This document shows positions 44,102 to 53,426 of a DNA stretch of 64,000 nt, piece after piece. The notes beneath the pieces are model-generated. The model had not been told where the DNA came from. It saw only the letters and a list, made by a program, of their open reading frames with translations, and made no database searches. Origin of the DNA: Sphingobacterium sp. B16(2022) (GTDB taxonomy: Bacteria; Bacteroidota; Bacteroidia; Sphingobacteriales; Sphingobacteriaceae); NCBI RefSeq assembly GCF_012030425.1, contig NZ_JAAUVN010000003.1:558001-622000 (forward strand). Reading direction: 5' to 3'. A program made the position numbers and the translations under genes. Position 1 is the first letter of the stretch. The number at the start of each line of letters is the position of its first letter.

Positions 44102-46831
44102 ATGAATTTAAAGAAAAGTTGTTATCTCCTATTTACAATATTTTACATCCAATATAGCCTTCCAGCATTAAGTCAACAGGATGAACATCCCGTATGGAAG
44201 GCAACAAAAAGTCAACCTGCTACTTTAGGCATAGACCAAGGAGCCAAAAGTTTTAATCTAAATCAGTTGAAAATTAAAGTGCTTAATACGTCACAAACTT
44301 TATCGGCTTTTCAACAGACCAATGGCGATCTTGCTTTTGATTATACGCCTATTGAAATGCTCCATAAACGTGACCGTAATAACTTTTTCCATATCGGCGA
44401 TATCAACATCAGTCTTAAACGACAAGGAGAGACACAGTGGTCAAGTTATTCTTCGGCCAAAGACCGCAAGAAAGTAATCGAAATAACGCCTTCAAAAACA
44501 ATTCTAGCTGCTGCTGACATTACCTCAACATTAGGAGACATTCCATTAAAAATTGTGCGAAGCTGGGAAAATGTAAACGGCGATCTGATCTTAAAGTTTC
44601 AAATCACTAATCCTACCGATCAAGCTATTGAAATCGGAGCTTTGGGCATACCGCTACCCTTCAATAACAATATGGATTGGAAAAATCTGAATCAGGCGCA
44701 TGCACAAAATGTGTTTTTCGACCCCTACATTGGAAAAGATGCAGGTTATATGCAAGTGAACCATTTACATGGAAATGGCCCTAGCCTATTGGTTCTACCA
44801 TATGCCAATGCAGGATTTGAGGCATACAACCCCTTAAACACTGATCCTACACCAAAAAGTATTACTTTCGAAGGTTTCCATGAATGGATGATCCATAGCA
44901 AAGCACTAGCTGAAACAGAATGGAAAGGAGTAGAACAATGGAATACACCAACTTCGACCCTATTAAAACCAAATGAGTCTAAAACATTTGCACTCAAGTT
45001 TGTCCTGGCACCAAGTATTAAAGAAATTGAAAATACGCTCCTAAAAAATAATAGACCCGTGGCAATTGGAGCTCCTGGATATGTCGTTCCATTAGATAAT
45101 CCTGTCAAGTTGTTTATCAAACATAACAAGGCCATTAAAAACATTTCTGTCTATCCAGAGGGTTCTTTAAGTATTATTAAGCAAAAAGATACACCACAAA
45201 AATGGCATCAATATGAGGTCAAAGGTCAACAATGGGGTCGTGCACGATTGACTATTACCTACCAGGATGGTATCGAACAAACCATCCAATATAAAGTGAT
45301 TAAGTCAGAAAAAGATGTGGTGAATGATCTTGGAAATTTCTTAACGACCACACAGTGGTATGAAAATGATAAAGACCTTTTTGGAAGATCTCCATCTGTT
45401 ATCAGCTACGATTATGAAGATAAGAAATTAGTCACCCAAGAACAGCGCGCTTGGTATGCCGGCTTAAGTGATGAAGCCGGAGCAGCTAGTTGGCTAGCCG
45501 CAATCATGAAACAGGTCTTACAGCCTAATACCACAGAGATCGCAAAGTTAAAACGCTTTGTCAATGAAACCATGTATGGTCGAATCCAACATAAGGACGG
45601 TGATCAAAAATATGGTGTCGTCAAAAGTTTATTTTATTACGAACCTGATTCAATGCCAGCAGGCACTTACCAAACAGATATTAATTGGAAGACTTGGTCG
45701 GCATGGCCTAAAAAAGAAGCTGATAATATTGGGCGTTCTTACAATTACCCCCATGTTGCTGCTGCACATTGGGTCATGTACAGATTAGCCCGAGATTATC
45801 GTAATCTCGTACAGGAAGAGAGCTGGGATATCTATCTAGATCGAGCTTTTCAAACCAGCATGGCGATGATTGAAAAAGCACCTTATTATGCGCAGTTCGG
45901 CCAGATGGAAGGCAGTATATTTCTGCTTATCCTCCATGATTTACGTCGCGAGGGATTAACAGATGCGGCCAATAAATTGGAAGCTGTGATGCGTAAAAGA
46001 GCCGAACATTGGAAAACCCTTGATTATCCATTTGGAAGTGAGATGCCTTGGGACTCTACAGGACAAGAAGAAGTATATTTATGGTCTCGATACTTTGGTT
46101 TTGACGATAAAACTCAAGTTACCTTAAATGCCATTCTCGCGTATATGCCTACAGTACCACATTGGGGATACAATGGTAGTGCCCGTCGTTATTGGGATTT
46201 TGTATATGGGGGAAAACTATCCCGGATCGAGCGTCAACTTCATCATTATGGTTCCGCTTTAAATGCTATCCCTGTATTAACAGAATACCGAGATCACCCT
46301 GATGATTTCTACCTGCTTCGTGTAGGCCATGCAGGTATGATGGGGGCATTAGCCAATGTAACTGCAGATGGTTTTGGTCCTGCAGCATTCCATTCTTACC
46401 CCTCTACCTTAGCTAACGATGGTATATCGGGCGATTACGGTACTGGGTTTTATGGCTATGCCGTAAATTCAGGCACCTACATCATAGAACATCCAGAATT
46501 TGGCTGGCTGGCATTTAGTGGTAATCTGAAAGCCGATAAAAATAACATCGAAGTAGCAATAAAAACAGCTTCCAAAGGTCGTGTTTTTCTAGCCAAAGAA
46601 AATTTATGGTTAACATCCGATGCCGGAGAAATTGAAACCTTCACCTACAATCAAAAAGATAAAACTGTATTGTTAAACTTTAATACAAGTCAATCCGCGA
46701 TAGTACCAAATATTTTGCTTAATATCAATCCGGAAAGTGGCTATGAAATTGAAGGGTTTAACAAGGATAAATACAACCGTTACGAAATACCCGCAAATAC
46801 GAATACCGTGAAACTTGTGAAAACAAAGTAA
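44102..46831 (+). CDS. Large secreted protein, possibly DUF5695 glycoside-hydrolase-like
   Basis: A 909-residue protein with a signal peptide (to about LPALSQ, residue 25). The N-terminal 40 % is beta-rich with Asn/Gly turns (about 40-400); the middle and C-terminal part (about 415-760) is helical with Trp-rich motifs such as AWYAGLSDEAGAASW and PHVAAAHWVMYRLARDY, like an (alpha/alpha)6-barrel glycoside hydrolase or lyase; a beta-sandwich closes the protein. I recall such proteins as DUF5695, but this is memory, not a search. The genomic position, divergent from the hydroxyproline-operon regulator and next to a hybrid two-component gene, suggests a role in plant-glycan breakdown. Function unknown. 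Confidence 0.65.
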   Translation: MNLKKSCYLLFTIFYIQYSLPALSQQDEHPVWKATKSQPATLGIDQGAKSFNLNQLKIKVLNTSQTLSAFQQTNGDLAFDYTPIEMLHKRDRNNFFHIGDINISLKRQGETQWSSYSSAKDRKKVIEITPSKTILAAADITSTLGDIPLKIVRSWENVNGDLILKFQITNPTDQAIEIGALGIPLPFNNNMDWKNLNQAHAQNVFFDPYIGKDAGYMQVNHLHGNGPSLLVLPYANAGFEAYNPLNTDPTPKSITFEGFHEWMIHSKALAETEWKGVEQWNTPTSTLLKPNESKTFALKFVLAPSIKEIENTLLKNNRPVAIGAPGYVVPLDNPVKLFIKHNKAIKNISVYPEGSLSIIKQKDTPQKWHQYEVKGQQWGRARLTITYQDGIEQTIQYKVIKSEKDVVNDLGNFLTTTQWYENDKDLFGRSPSVISYDYEDKKLVTQEQRAWYAGLSDEAGAASWLAAIMKQVLQPNTTEIAKLKRFVNETMYGRIQHKDGDQKYGVVKSLFYYEPDSMPAGTYQTDINWKTWSAWPKKEADNIGRSYNYPHVAAAHWVMYRLARDYRNLVQEESWDIYLDRAFQTSMAMIEKAPYYAQFGQMEGSIFLLILHDLRREGLTDAANKLEAVMRKRAEHWKTLDYPFGSEMPWDSTGQEEVYLWSRYFGFDDKTQVTLNAILAYMPTVPHWGYNGSARRYWDFVYGGKLSRIERQLHHYGSALNAIPVLTEYRDHPDDFYLLRVGHAGMMGALANVTADGFGPAAFHSYPSTLANDGISGDYGTGFYGYAVNSGTYIIEHPEFGWLAFSGNLKADKNNIEVAIKTASKGRVFLAKENLWLTSDAGEIETFTYNQKDKTVLLNFNTSQSAIVPNILLNINPESGYEIEGFNKDKYNRYEIPANTNTVKLVKTK

Positions 46832-46856
46832 CATCAGGTCATTTATATTCTTGCAG

Positions 46857-46888
46857 AAAAGCCCTGTTTAATATTAAACAGGGCTTTT
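46857..46888 (+). terminator. Rho-independent terminator after the large secreted protein
   Basis: AAAAGCCCTGTTTAAT and ATTAAACAGGGCTTTT form a perfect palindrome ending in T-runs, 26 bp after the stop at 46831. It should be strong and also function in the other direction. Confidence 0.9.
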
Positions 46889-47319
46889 TAGTGTTTCAAA
46901 TTTTTCCCTGAGTCTTTCTACAGACTCATCTTTATTATTTTCACATCGAATAAAGCATTCTCCCTATGAAGAAGAGTTTCACAAAAACCTACCTATTTCC
47001 GTCCGAATATCATTGCTTTATCGATCAAAACTACCCACCTGTATCTTCATTTTAAATGATCTGTTAGCTTGATAAATGTAAAGCAAACAGTTATTATTTA
47101 TTAAACATTCTATATCTTTAAAAAATCACCGGTTTTAAAGATAAAATATGTGTCCAAACGAGGTACCGTTTAGCGTATAATGTCTATCTATAAATTTATG
47201 ATATTTAAAAATATTTGATATTTAAAAATCTGACAACAAGGGAAATAGCAGCATTTTTTTGGTAAATAAAAAGCCATTTTTAAACAAGGTAAATGCTGTT
47301 GAATGGAAAAATCACAACA
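46889..47319. other. Upstream region of the hybrid regulator
   Basis: Gene-free and AT-rich. It should hold the promoter for the hybrid two-component gene. A direct repeat of GATATTTAAAAAT-like text occurs near 47202-47229. No operator was recognised. Confidence 0.4.
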
Positions 47320-50300
47320 ATGAACAGTCATAAATTTCATCAACTAATAATTTCAATACTGATTCTATTGTATTATACACGACCGTGGAGTGCAGTAAGC
47401 CAAATTACGAATTCGAACATCAATCAACAAATATCGAACAGTTCGGTTAAATCAATCTTTCAAGATAGCCAAGGCTACATGTGGTTTGGCACATTTGATG
47501 GATTAAACCGTTACGATGGTTACGAAATCAAAGCATATCGCAATCAGCTGAATCAGACCAATAGTCTTCCCCACAATTATATTTATTGCATTGTAGAAGA
47601 TCAATTAAAAAAATTATGGATCGGAACAGGACAAGGCGTTGCTATTTATGACCGAAATTTTGATACCTTTTCCCTTCTGTCTTTCTTAGACTTTGACAAT
47701 CCTGAAAAAAAATATATCATGAATGTCGACACAAAGACGATTCAAGTCGACAAAAAAAACAATGTTTATATTGGGACAAACGGATTAGGACTATTACTCA
47801 AAGAAAATAACCGGGATAATGCCATCCGTATTCCATTAAAATTTGACAAAGAAAGATCAGTAGTGGATTACTCAGTTCCTGTTATTCATATTGATAAAAA
47901 AAATCAAATCTGGGTATTTATTAGTGACAGAGGTTTATATCGATTCGATATTCAAAATCAAGAATTACAACTTATCAATCATGATATTCTAGAAGCAACA
48001 AGTATGACCAGTAATCAAACTGGTGATATTTTTATTGCAAACTATCACGGTGTATACATTTTTCATAACGCATCTCGAAAAATATCAAAAGTATTTCAAA
48101 AAAATTTAAGTTCGGATCAGGTCAATCAACTAACCCTAGTCAATGACGATCAGCTATGGGTTTCTACGCAAGACAATGGCATATCCATCATCGATTTAAA
48201 AAACGATAATGTGCGCTACCTGAATCAGTCTTCCTTAGCTCCCAATGCTTTAACGAGCAATGCGATCTATACAACCTATGTAGGAAAAGACAACAAAAAA
48301 TGGATTGGAACTGCTAAGGGAGGTATCCATTTGATTGATGATCAGCAACTGAATTTCCAATCACAGCAGGATAAATCATTACAAAACAATACTAACTATC
48401 CAAAATTTGTACGCTCCTTTGCTCAAGTTGATCCATCCACACTTTGGATAGGCACAGAAGGAAATGGATTGTATATATGGAACCGTTCCACAAACCTATT
48501 TCGATCTATAAAAAAAGGGGATCAGAACTTAACGGACAATGTTATTAATAATATTTTAGCAGATCGTAACGGTAACATCTGGTCTGCAACCGACAATGGG
48601 ATTGTCCTATATGAGCAACATGGTAAGTCTAAAACCTACACGTGTATTGCCGATAATGGACTGATCAATAGTAGCGTACAGATTCTATTAGAAGATGCTG
48701 CAGGAAATATTTGGGCAACTACTTTTTCAAATGGATACCTCTACAAATATAACCCGATCACAGATCGATTCGAGCAATTCAATGATTCCTTAATCGATCT
48801 GAACTGCTTAACCGAAGATAAATCAGGAAGTCTTTGGGCTGGAAATTATAACACATTAATAAAGATTAATAAACAATCGCAAGCTTTTGAAACTTATCAC
48901 ATTGGAAAACCCGTCCGTTCAATCTATATCGACAGCAAAGGTCGTATGTGGATCGGAACCGAGGGTCGTGGACTAATTGAATTTGATCCAAACAGCAAAA
49001 AAATAAAAGTTAATTATTTCCAGAGCAATGGACTCTCGAACAATTCTGTTTTAAATATCTTAGAAGATCGGAAAGGAAATTTATGGTTGAGTACTTTTAA
49101 TGGTCTGTCTAGATTTAATACAACTACAAAATCATTCACAAATTACGATAAAACAGATGGTCTGCTGAATAATGAATTTTCGTATAGTGCCGCTCATAAA
49201 CTAAGTGACGGACAACTCATCTTTGGCGGTATCAATGGATTTGACTTATTCGATCCAGACAAGATCCAAGCCAGAAAACATATACCATCACTGGCATTGA
49301 CTACCATCAAAATTAATAATATTAAACTGAATGACTCCACTCATCAGGTTCAACTCAATGATAAACATCAAATTTCCCAAATAACCTTACCCTATGGATC
49401 ATCAATATCCATTGACTATGTTGCCCTAGAGTTCGCCTCCCCCAACAAGATCAAGTACAGGTATATGCTCGAAGGTTGGGATAAAAATTGGAATGATGCA
49501 GGAGTCTCCCGTTCCATTAATTATAATAATCTATACGAAGGAAAGTATACATTACTGATCAATTCAACAGATACTGAAGGCAAGTGGACAAAAAATATTG
49601 TACCGCTAACGATCCGTATATTACCACCCTGGTACCGTACCTGGTGGTCTTACCTGATTTATTTATCAGGGATAGCATGTGCCTTTTATTACTACAATCG
49701 CTATCGAAACAAACAAACGGCACTCCAATACCAGGTTGAAGTTTCGCAATTGCATGTCATCAAGGAACGTGAAATTTATGAAAAAAGGCAAGCCTTTTTC
49801 ACGAACATATCACATGAATTCAGGACTCCACTTACTTTAATTATTAATCCTATAACAGACCTGTTGCAAAGCGATGAAAATAACCGGAATTCAACCACAT
49901 TACAAGTGGTACACCGTAATGCCAAACGCCTTTTAAGTCTTGTCGATCAATTATTGATTTTTAGAAAAGCGGAGGAACAGGGTGAGAAACTTCACATTAG
50001 CCAATTTAACTTACACCACTTTGCAGAAGAGATCTATTTCTATTTCTCTGCACAAGCAAAATTACAGCATATTGATTATCAATTTTCTGCAGATCATGAT
50101 GACATTATCATCCAAGCAGATAAAGAAAAAATAGAGATTGTACTTTGTAATTTAATCTCCAATGCCTTTAAGTTTACTCCAGAACACGGTCAAATTACTT
50201 TTACTATAAACTGCCATCCAAAATATATACAAATATTGATCAAAGACTCCGGCATTGGAATTCCGGATCATATCGGCGATAAGATTTTTGAAAAATTTTA

Positions 50301-51366
50301 TTCGGACAACCGCAATGGAACAAAAAAACAGACCGGATTTGGAATTGGCATGTATTTGACCCGAACTTTTATAGCGATGCACAAAGGACATATTTCCTAT
50401 CAAAGCTCGCAGGACCAAGGAACTGTTTTCGAGCTCAAGCTTCCCTTACTAAACGAAAACTATCAACGGGACCATTCATCCAATCCAAATAGTAATTATA
50501 CCTCAACGTTAATGGAAACATGGATCTCTTCACCAACAGAAACAACAAACTCGTCTAATAAGCTTCATTCTGTTAGTCCAAAAGTAGGTTTATTAGTCGT
50601 TGATGATGATGATCAACTACGAGATTATTTGGTTAAGCTTTTTGAAAATGATTATATGGTCTATCATGAAGCAAACGGCATCGATGCATTATCTACCATT
50701 AAAAGTAAGCAACCCGAGGTTGTTATCAGCGATGTAATGATGGATGGTATGAACGGTATAGAGCTCTGTCAAGCCATAAAATCCAATCCATTATCCAGTC
50801 ATATTCAAGTTATCTTACTCACCAATAGTGCTTCTTCAAGCACTAAGCTAGAGGGGATCCGGTTTGGTGCAGATGATTATATGAGCAAACCATTTGATGC
50901 GGCTGTATTGCGTGCCAGAGTCAATACGCTAGTCAAAAATCGTCAGCATCTACAAGAGTTTTTCTTCAATGCAATTACCCTTCAGTCCAACACATTAAAA
51001 ATAACCGACAAAGACAAAGATTTCATTGAAAAGTGTATTCGCATCATCGAGGAGAATTTATTAGAAGATTTGAACGTCACCTCCCTATCTGCAAAAATTG
51101 GTATGAGCCATTCCAATTTATATAAAAAGATAAAAGCCATATCCGGACAAACAATAAATGAATTTATCCGATCGGTCAGGCTCAAAAAAGCTGCAGAAAT
51201 ATTAATCAATACGGACGCAAAAATTAATGAAGCTGCTGATATGGCTGGATTTTACGACATCAAATATTTTCGTGAACAGTTCAAAAAGCTATTTGGATCA
51301 AATCCTTCAGATTATGTAAAAAAATATCGAAAAGCATTTCAAAACAGATATCGAATGCCCGATTAG
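47320..51366 (+). CDS. Hybrid two-component system regulator (HTCS)
   Basis: A very large one-protein signalling system of 1348 residues from the ATG at 47320, chosen because it starts the signal-like segment MNSHKFHQL; an in-frame ATG at 47293 is possible. The periplasmic sensor is a pair of beta-propellers with repeated GLWF/MWIG-type blades and a Y_Y_Y domain, then a membrane helix (near residue 790), a histidine kinase (SHEFRTPL, NLISNAFKF, GFGIGMYL), a receiver (VGLLVVDDDDQ, ISDVMMDGM near residue 1140) and an AraC-type DNA-binding domain to the end. HTCS proteins sense an oligosaccharide in the periplasm and switch on their utilisation genes. The convergent GH16-GH43/SusCD group is its most likely target. 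Confidence 0.95.
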   Translation: MNSHKFHQLIISILILLYYTRPWSAVSQITNSNINQQISNSSVKSIFQDSQGYMWFGTFDGLNRYDGYEIKAYRNQLNQTNSLPHNYIYCIVEDQLKKLWIGTGQGVAIYDRNFDTFSLLSFLDFDNPEKKYIMNVDTKTIQVDKKNNVYIGTNGLGLLLKENNRDNAIRIPLKFDKERSVVDYSVPVIHIDKKNQIWVFISDRGLYRFDIQNQELQLINHDILEATSMTSNQTGDIFIANYHGVYIFHNASRKISKVFQKNLSSDQVNQLTLVNDDQLWVSTQDNGISIIDLKNDNVRYLNQSSLAPNALTSNAIYTTYVGKDNKKWIGTAKGGIHLIDDQQLNFQSQQDKSLQNNTNYPKFVRSFAQVDPSTLWIGTEGNGLYIWNRSTNLFRSIKKGDQNLTDNVINNILADRNGNIWSATDNGIVLYEQHGKSKTYTCIADNGLINSSVQILLEDAAGNIWATTFSNGYLYKYNPITDRFEQFNDSLIDLNCLTEDKSGSLWAGNYNTLIKINKQSQAFETYHIGKPVRSIYIDSKGRMWIGTEGRGLIEFDPNSKKIKVNYFQSNGLSNNSVLNILEDRKGNLWLSTFNGLSRFNTTTKSFTNYDKTDGLLNNEFSYSAAHKLSDGQLIFGGINGFDLFDPDKIQARKHIPSLALTTIKINNIKLNDSTHQVQLNDKHQISQITLPYGSSISIDYVALEFASPNKIKYRYMLEGWDKNWNDAGVSRSINYNNLYEGKYTLLINSTDTEGKWTKNIVPLTIRILPPWYRTWWSYLIYLSGIACAFYYYNRYRNKQTALQYQVEVSQLHVIKEREIYEKRQAFFTNISHEFRTPLTLIINPITDLLQSDENNRNSTTLQVVHRNAKRLLSLVDQLLIFRKAEEQGEKLHISQFNLHHFAEEIYFYFSAQAKLQHIDYQFSADHDDIIIQADKEKIEIVLCNLISNAFKFTPEHGQITFTINCHPKYIQILIKDSGIGIPDHIGDKIFEKFYSDNRNGTKKQTGFGIGMYLTRTFIAMHKGHISYQSSQDQGTVFELKLPLLNENYQRDHSSNPNSNYTSTLMETWISSPTETTNSSNKLHSVSPKVGLLVVDDDDQLRDYLVKLFENDYMVYHEANGIDALSTIKSKQPEVVISDVMMDGMNGIELCQAIKSNPLSSHIQVILLTNSASSSTKLEGIRFGADDYMSKPFDAAVLRARVNTLVKNRQHLQEFFFNAITLQSNTLKITDKDKDFIEKCIRIIEENLLEDLNVTSLSAKIGMSHSNLYKKIKAISGQTINEFIRSVRLKKAAEILINTDAKINEAADMAGFYDIKYFREQFKKLFGSNPSDYVKKYRKAFQNRYRMPD

Positions 51367-51396
51367 ACGATTAAATTACAGTACCCATTAAGGTAG

Positions 51397-51442
51397 AAAA
51401 ATCTGTTTCAAATTGTTTATAGCACATTTAAAACAGATTTTT
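51397..51442. terminator. Bidirectional terminator between HTCS and the GH16-GH43 gene
   Basis: AAAAATCTGTTT (51397-51408) pairs with AAACAGATTTTT (51431-51442) around a 22-nt loop. The A- and T-runs make it usable from both strands, matching the convergent genes on either side. Confidence 0.75.
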
Positions 51443-51518
51443 GATGCACCTTAAAGGTAGATTGATTTATACCAATGTTAAAAACCTTAAAGCAATGAGA
51501 TTAACGAATGTCCAAATT

Positions 51519-53273
51519 TCATTTAAATACATCAAGCTTCCATTGATCTTTCCATGAGACGGTTACCGTACCATTCTTAAGGTCAATCGGGAGCCAGATG
51601 TAGCGACTATCCAACAAATTTTTAGGCTTCCAACGGTCCGCCATAAAAATAAAGGCGTCCTTCTTTCCCCCAACAGGTAAAACAAAAGTAGATTGCGCGT
51701 CAAAGGTAATTTGCGCGTCGGGGCCACGCATCGGATCTCCTAAAGAAGTCCAGGGTCCAAAAAGATCATCTGCAACATGCAATTCCGCCTTATTGGGTGC
51801 CCAACCTGTACAACCGCTTGTAAACAAATAATATTTTTTATTGTATTTAAACAATGCAGGAGCTTCGCGATGATTTCTAAACAATAATTTATCCGATGCT
51901 GTAGGAGCCAAATAATCAAGAGTCAACTTTGATAATCTCAATTCGTAATTCTCATCTGAAGAATAGATGTGATATGCAACATCATCATCATCCACAAAAA
52001 GTCCCATATCCCTCGACATATGACCATTAGGTCTAAAGCTGTCTACCAGCTTAAAAGGACCTGTGGGAGAATCACTAATTGCAACCGCAGCCCGCGCCGC
52101 GGCATAACCTTGACCTTTCAACTCGAGATGAAACCACATCACAAATTTCTTAGTCCTTTTATTGTATATGACCTTTGGTCGCTCTATGATACAACCCCAA
52201 GCAATATCACTCTCCTTATCATCTGACGGAGAAAAGGCCAATTTCTCAAAAGTCCAGTTATAGAGATCCTTAGAAGAATAAACATTGACACCCTGTGATT
52301 CAGTTCCCCCTCTTTTCTCACCATACCAATAATAAGTGCCACTATGATGAACAATTCCACCACCATGTGCATTTATGTGATTGCCTTTATTATCCTGCCA
52401 AAGCTCGCCAGGTACAAATTTTACTTTTTTTTGCTGTTTATCACTCTTTTGATATACCCTGACATAATCAATCTCATATTTGGCCGGCAACAGATTTTCA
52501 TCAACTTCTCCTCCGTTGATACCGCCTAAAGCTAAATTAAGTAAGATATAATGTGGCTGTTTAAAAGGATTAAATCCTGTACCATCACGGTTTGTCAATT
52601 TATCCAGCTTCACTTTATTCATCAGTATATCATCCACATACAAAGCAATCTCATGTTCATCCCAGTACATGCTCCAAACATGAAATTGTTTGGCCCATTC
52701 TATTCCCCCTAAATTTGAAAGCGCTTTTTTCTGACTATGCCAGTTCGCCTGCCATCTTTTATCCGTCCCAGAAGCAATATTTGCTAAGATATTACCCTTA
52801 TAGTATTCCATAATATCTATTTCCCCGTTCGAGGGCCATTCTTTTTCGATTCCTAGCGTCCAAAATGCAGGCCACAATCCGTTACCCACCGGAATACGGG
52901 CCCGCATTTCAAAGATGCCGTACTTCCAGCTATGCTTGTCAGATGTATTAATCGATGCAGACGTATAGCGGATATCTGATCGCGAAAGCGCCCAATGTGG
53001 AGTGTCCGGTTTATAAGTAGGATTAGGTTTAATCTCTCGTCTAGCTTCAATAGTCAATATACCGTCTTTACAGGATACATTTTCTTTCTGATACCATTGG
53101 TCTTCCTGGTTACGCATGAACCCCTCCTCAAATCTCCAATTTTGATCATTTACAGAACCCTTTTGATCAAAATCATCAGACCAGACCAATGTATATCCTT
53201 CCTTAGAAACATGTTGTGCACTTACCTGTATAGCAAGATGCAATAGAAAAATCAAGTAGTATAGTTTTTTCAT
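51519..53273 (-). CDS. Bifunctional GH16-GH43 fusion glycoside hydrolase
   Basis: A 584-residue exported enzyme (signal peptide to about residue 20). Residues about 25-275 are a GH16 beta-jelly roll with catalytic EIDIME (Glu151, Asp153, Glu156), usually endo-acting on beta-1,3/1,4- or galactan-type chains. Residues about 288-584 are a GH43-type propeller. Its first motif is NAHGGG (near 301-306) instead of YADP, so the usual Asp base is missing, while a general-acid Glu470 is present in REAPALF. This pattern matches the GH43 branch of exo-beta-1,3-galactanases that lack the Asp base. Together the modules would suit arabinogalactan breakdown. Downstream of SusC/SusD on the same strand. Confidence 0.87.
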   Translation of the reverse strand: MKKLYYLIFLLHLAIQVSAQHVSKEGYTLVWSDDFDQKGSVNDQNWRFEEGFMRNQEDQWYQKENVSCKDGILTIEARREIKPNPTYKPDTPHWALSRSDIRYTSASINTSDKHSWKYGIFEMRARIPVGNGLWPAFWTLGIEKEWPSNGEIDIMEYYKGNILANIASGTDKRWQANWHSQKKALSNLGGIEWAKQFHVWSMYWDEHEIALYVDDILMNKVKLDKLTNRDGTGFNPFKQPHYILLNLALGGINGGEVDENLLPAKYEIDYVRVYQKSDKQQKKVKFVPGELWQDNKGNHINAHGGGIVHHSGTYYWYGEKRGGTESQGVNVYSSKDLYNWTFEKLAFSPSDDKESDIAWGCIIERPKVIYNKRTKKFVMWFHLELKGQGYAAARAAVAISDSPTGPFKLVDSFRPNGHMSRDMGLFVDDDDVAYHIYSSDENYELRLSKLTLDYLAPTASDKLLFRNHREAPALFKYNKKYYLFTSGCTGWAPNKAELHVADDLFGPWTSLGDPMRGPDAQITFDAQSTFVLPVGGKKDAFIFMADRWKPKNLLDSRYIWLPIDLKNGTVTVSWKDQWKLDVFK

Positions 53274-53342
53274 GAATAAAATACGTTATTTATTAAAATC
53301 CTTTTAAGTCTCTTTCTCCTTAGATCGCGCTTTGCATAAAAG

Positions 53343-53374
53343 ATCCCCCATCTCATATTATCATGGAGGGGGAT
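53343..53374 (-). terminator. Hairpin between SusD and the GH16-GH43 gene
   Basis: ATCCCCC (53343-53349) pairs with GGGGGAT (53368-53374); on the minus strand TTTT follows closely. It lies in the 153-bp gap after the SusD stop (53427), so it may reduce expression of the downstream enzyme relative to SusC/SusD. Confidence 0.65.
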
Positions 53375-53426
53375 ACTAGGCAAAAAAAACAATTCTTTAA
53401 TTGATGTCGACAAGTAGGTTAACCTA

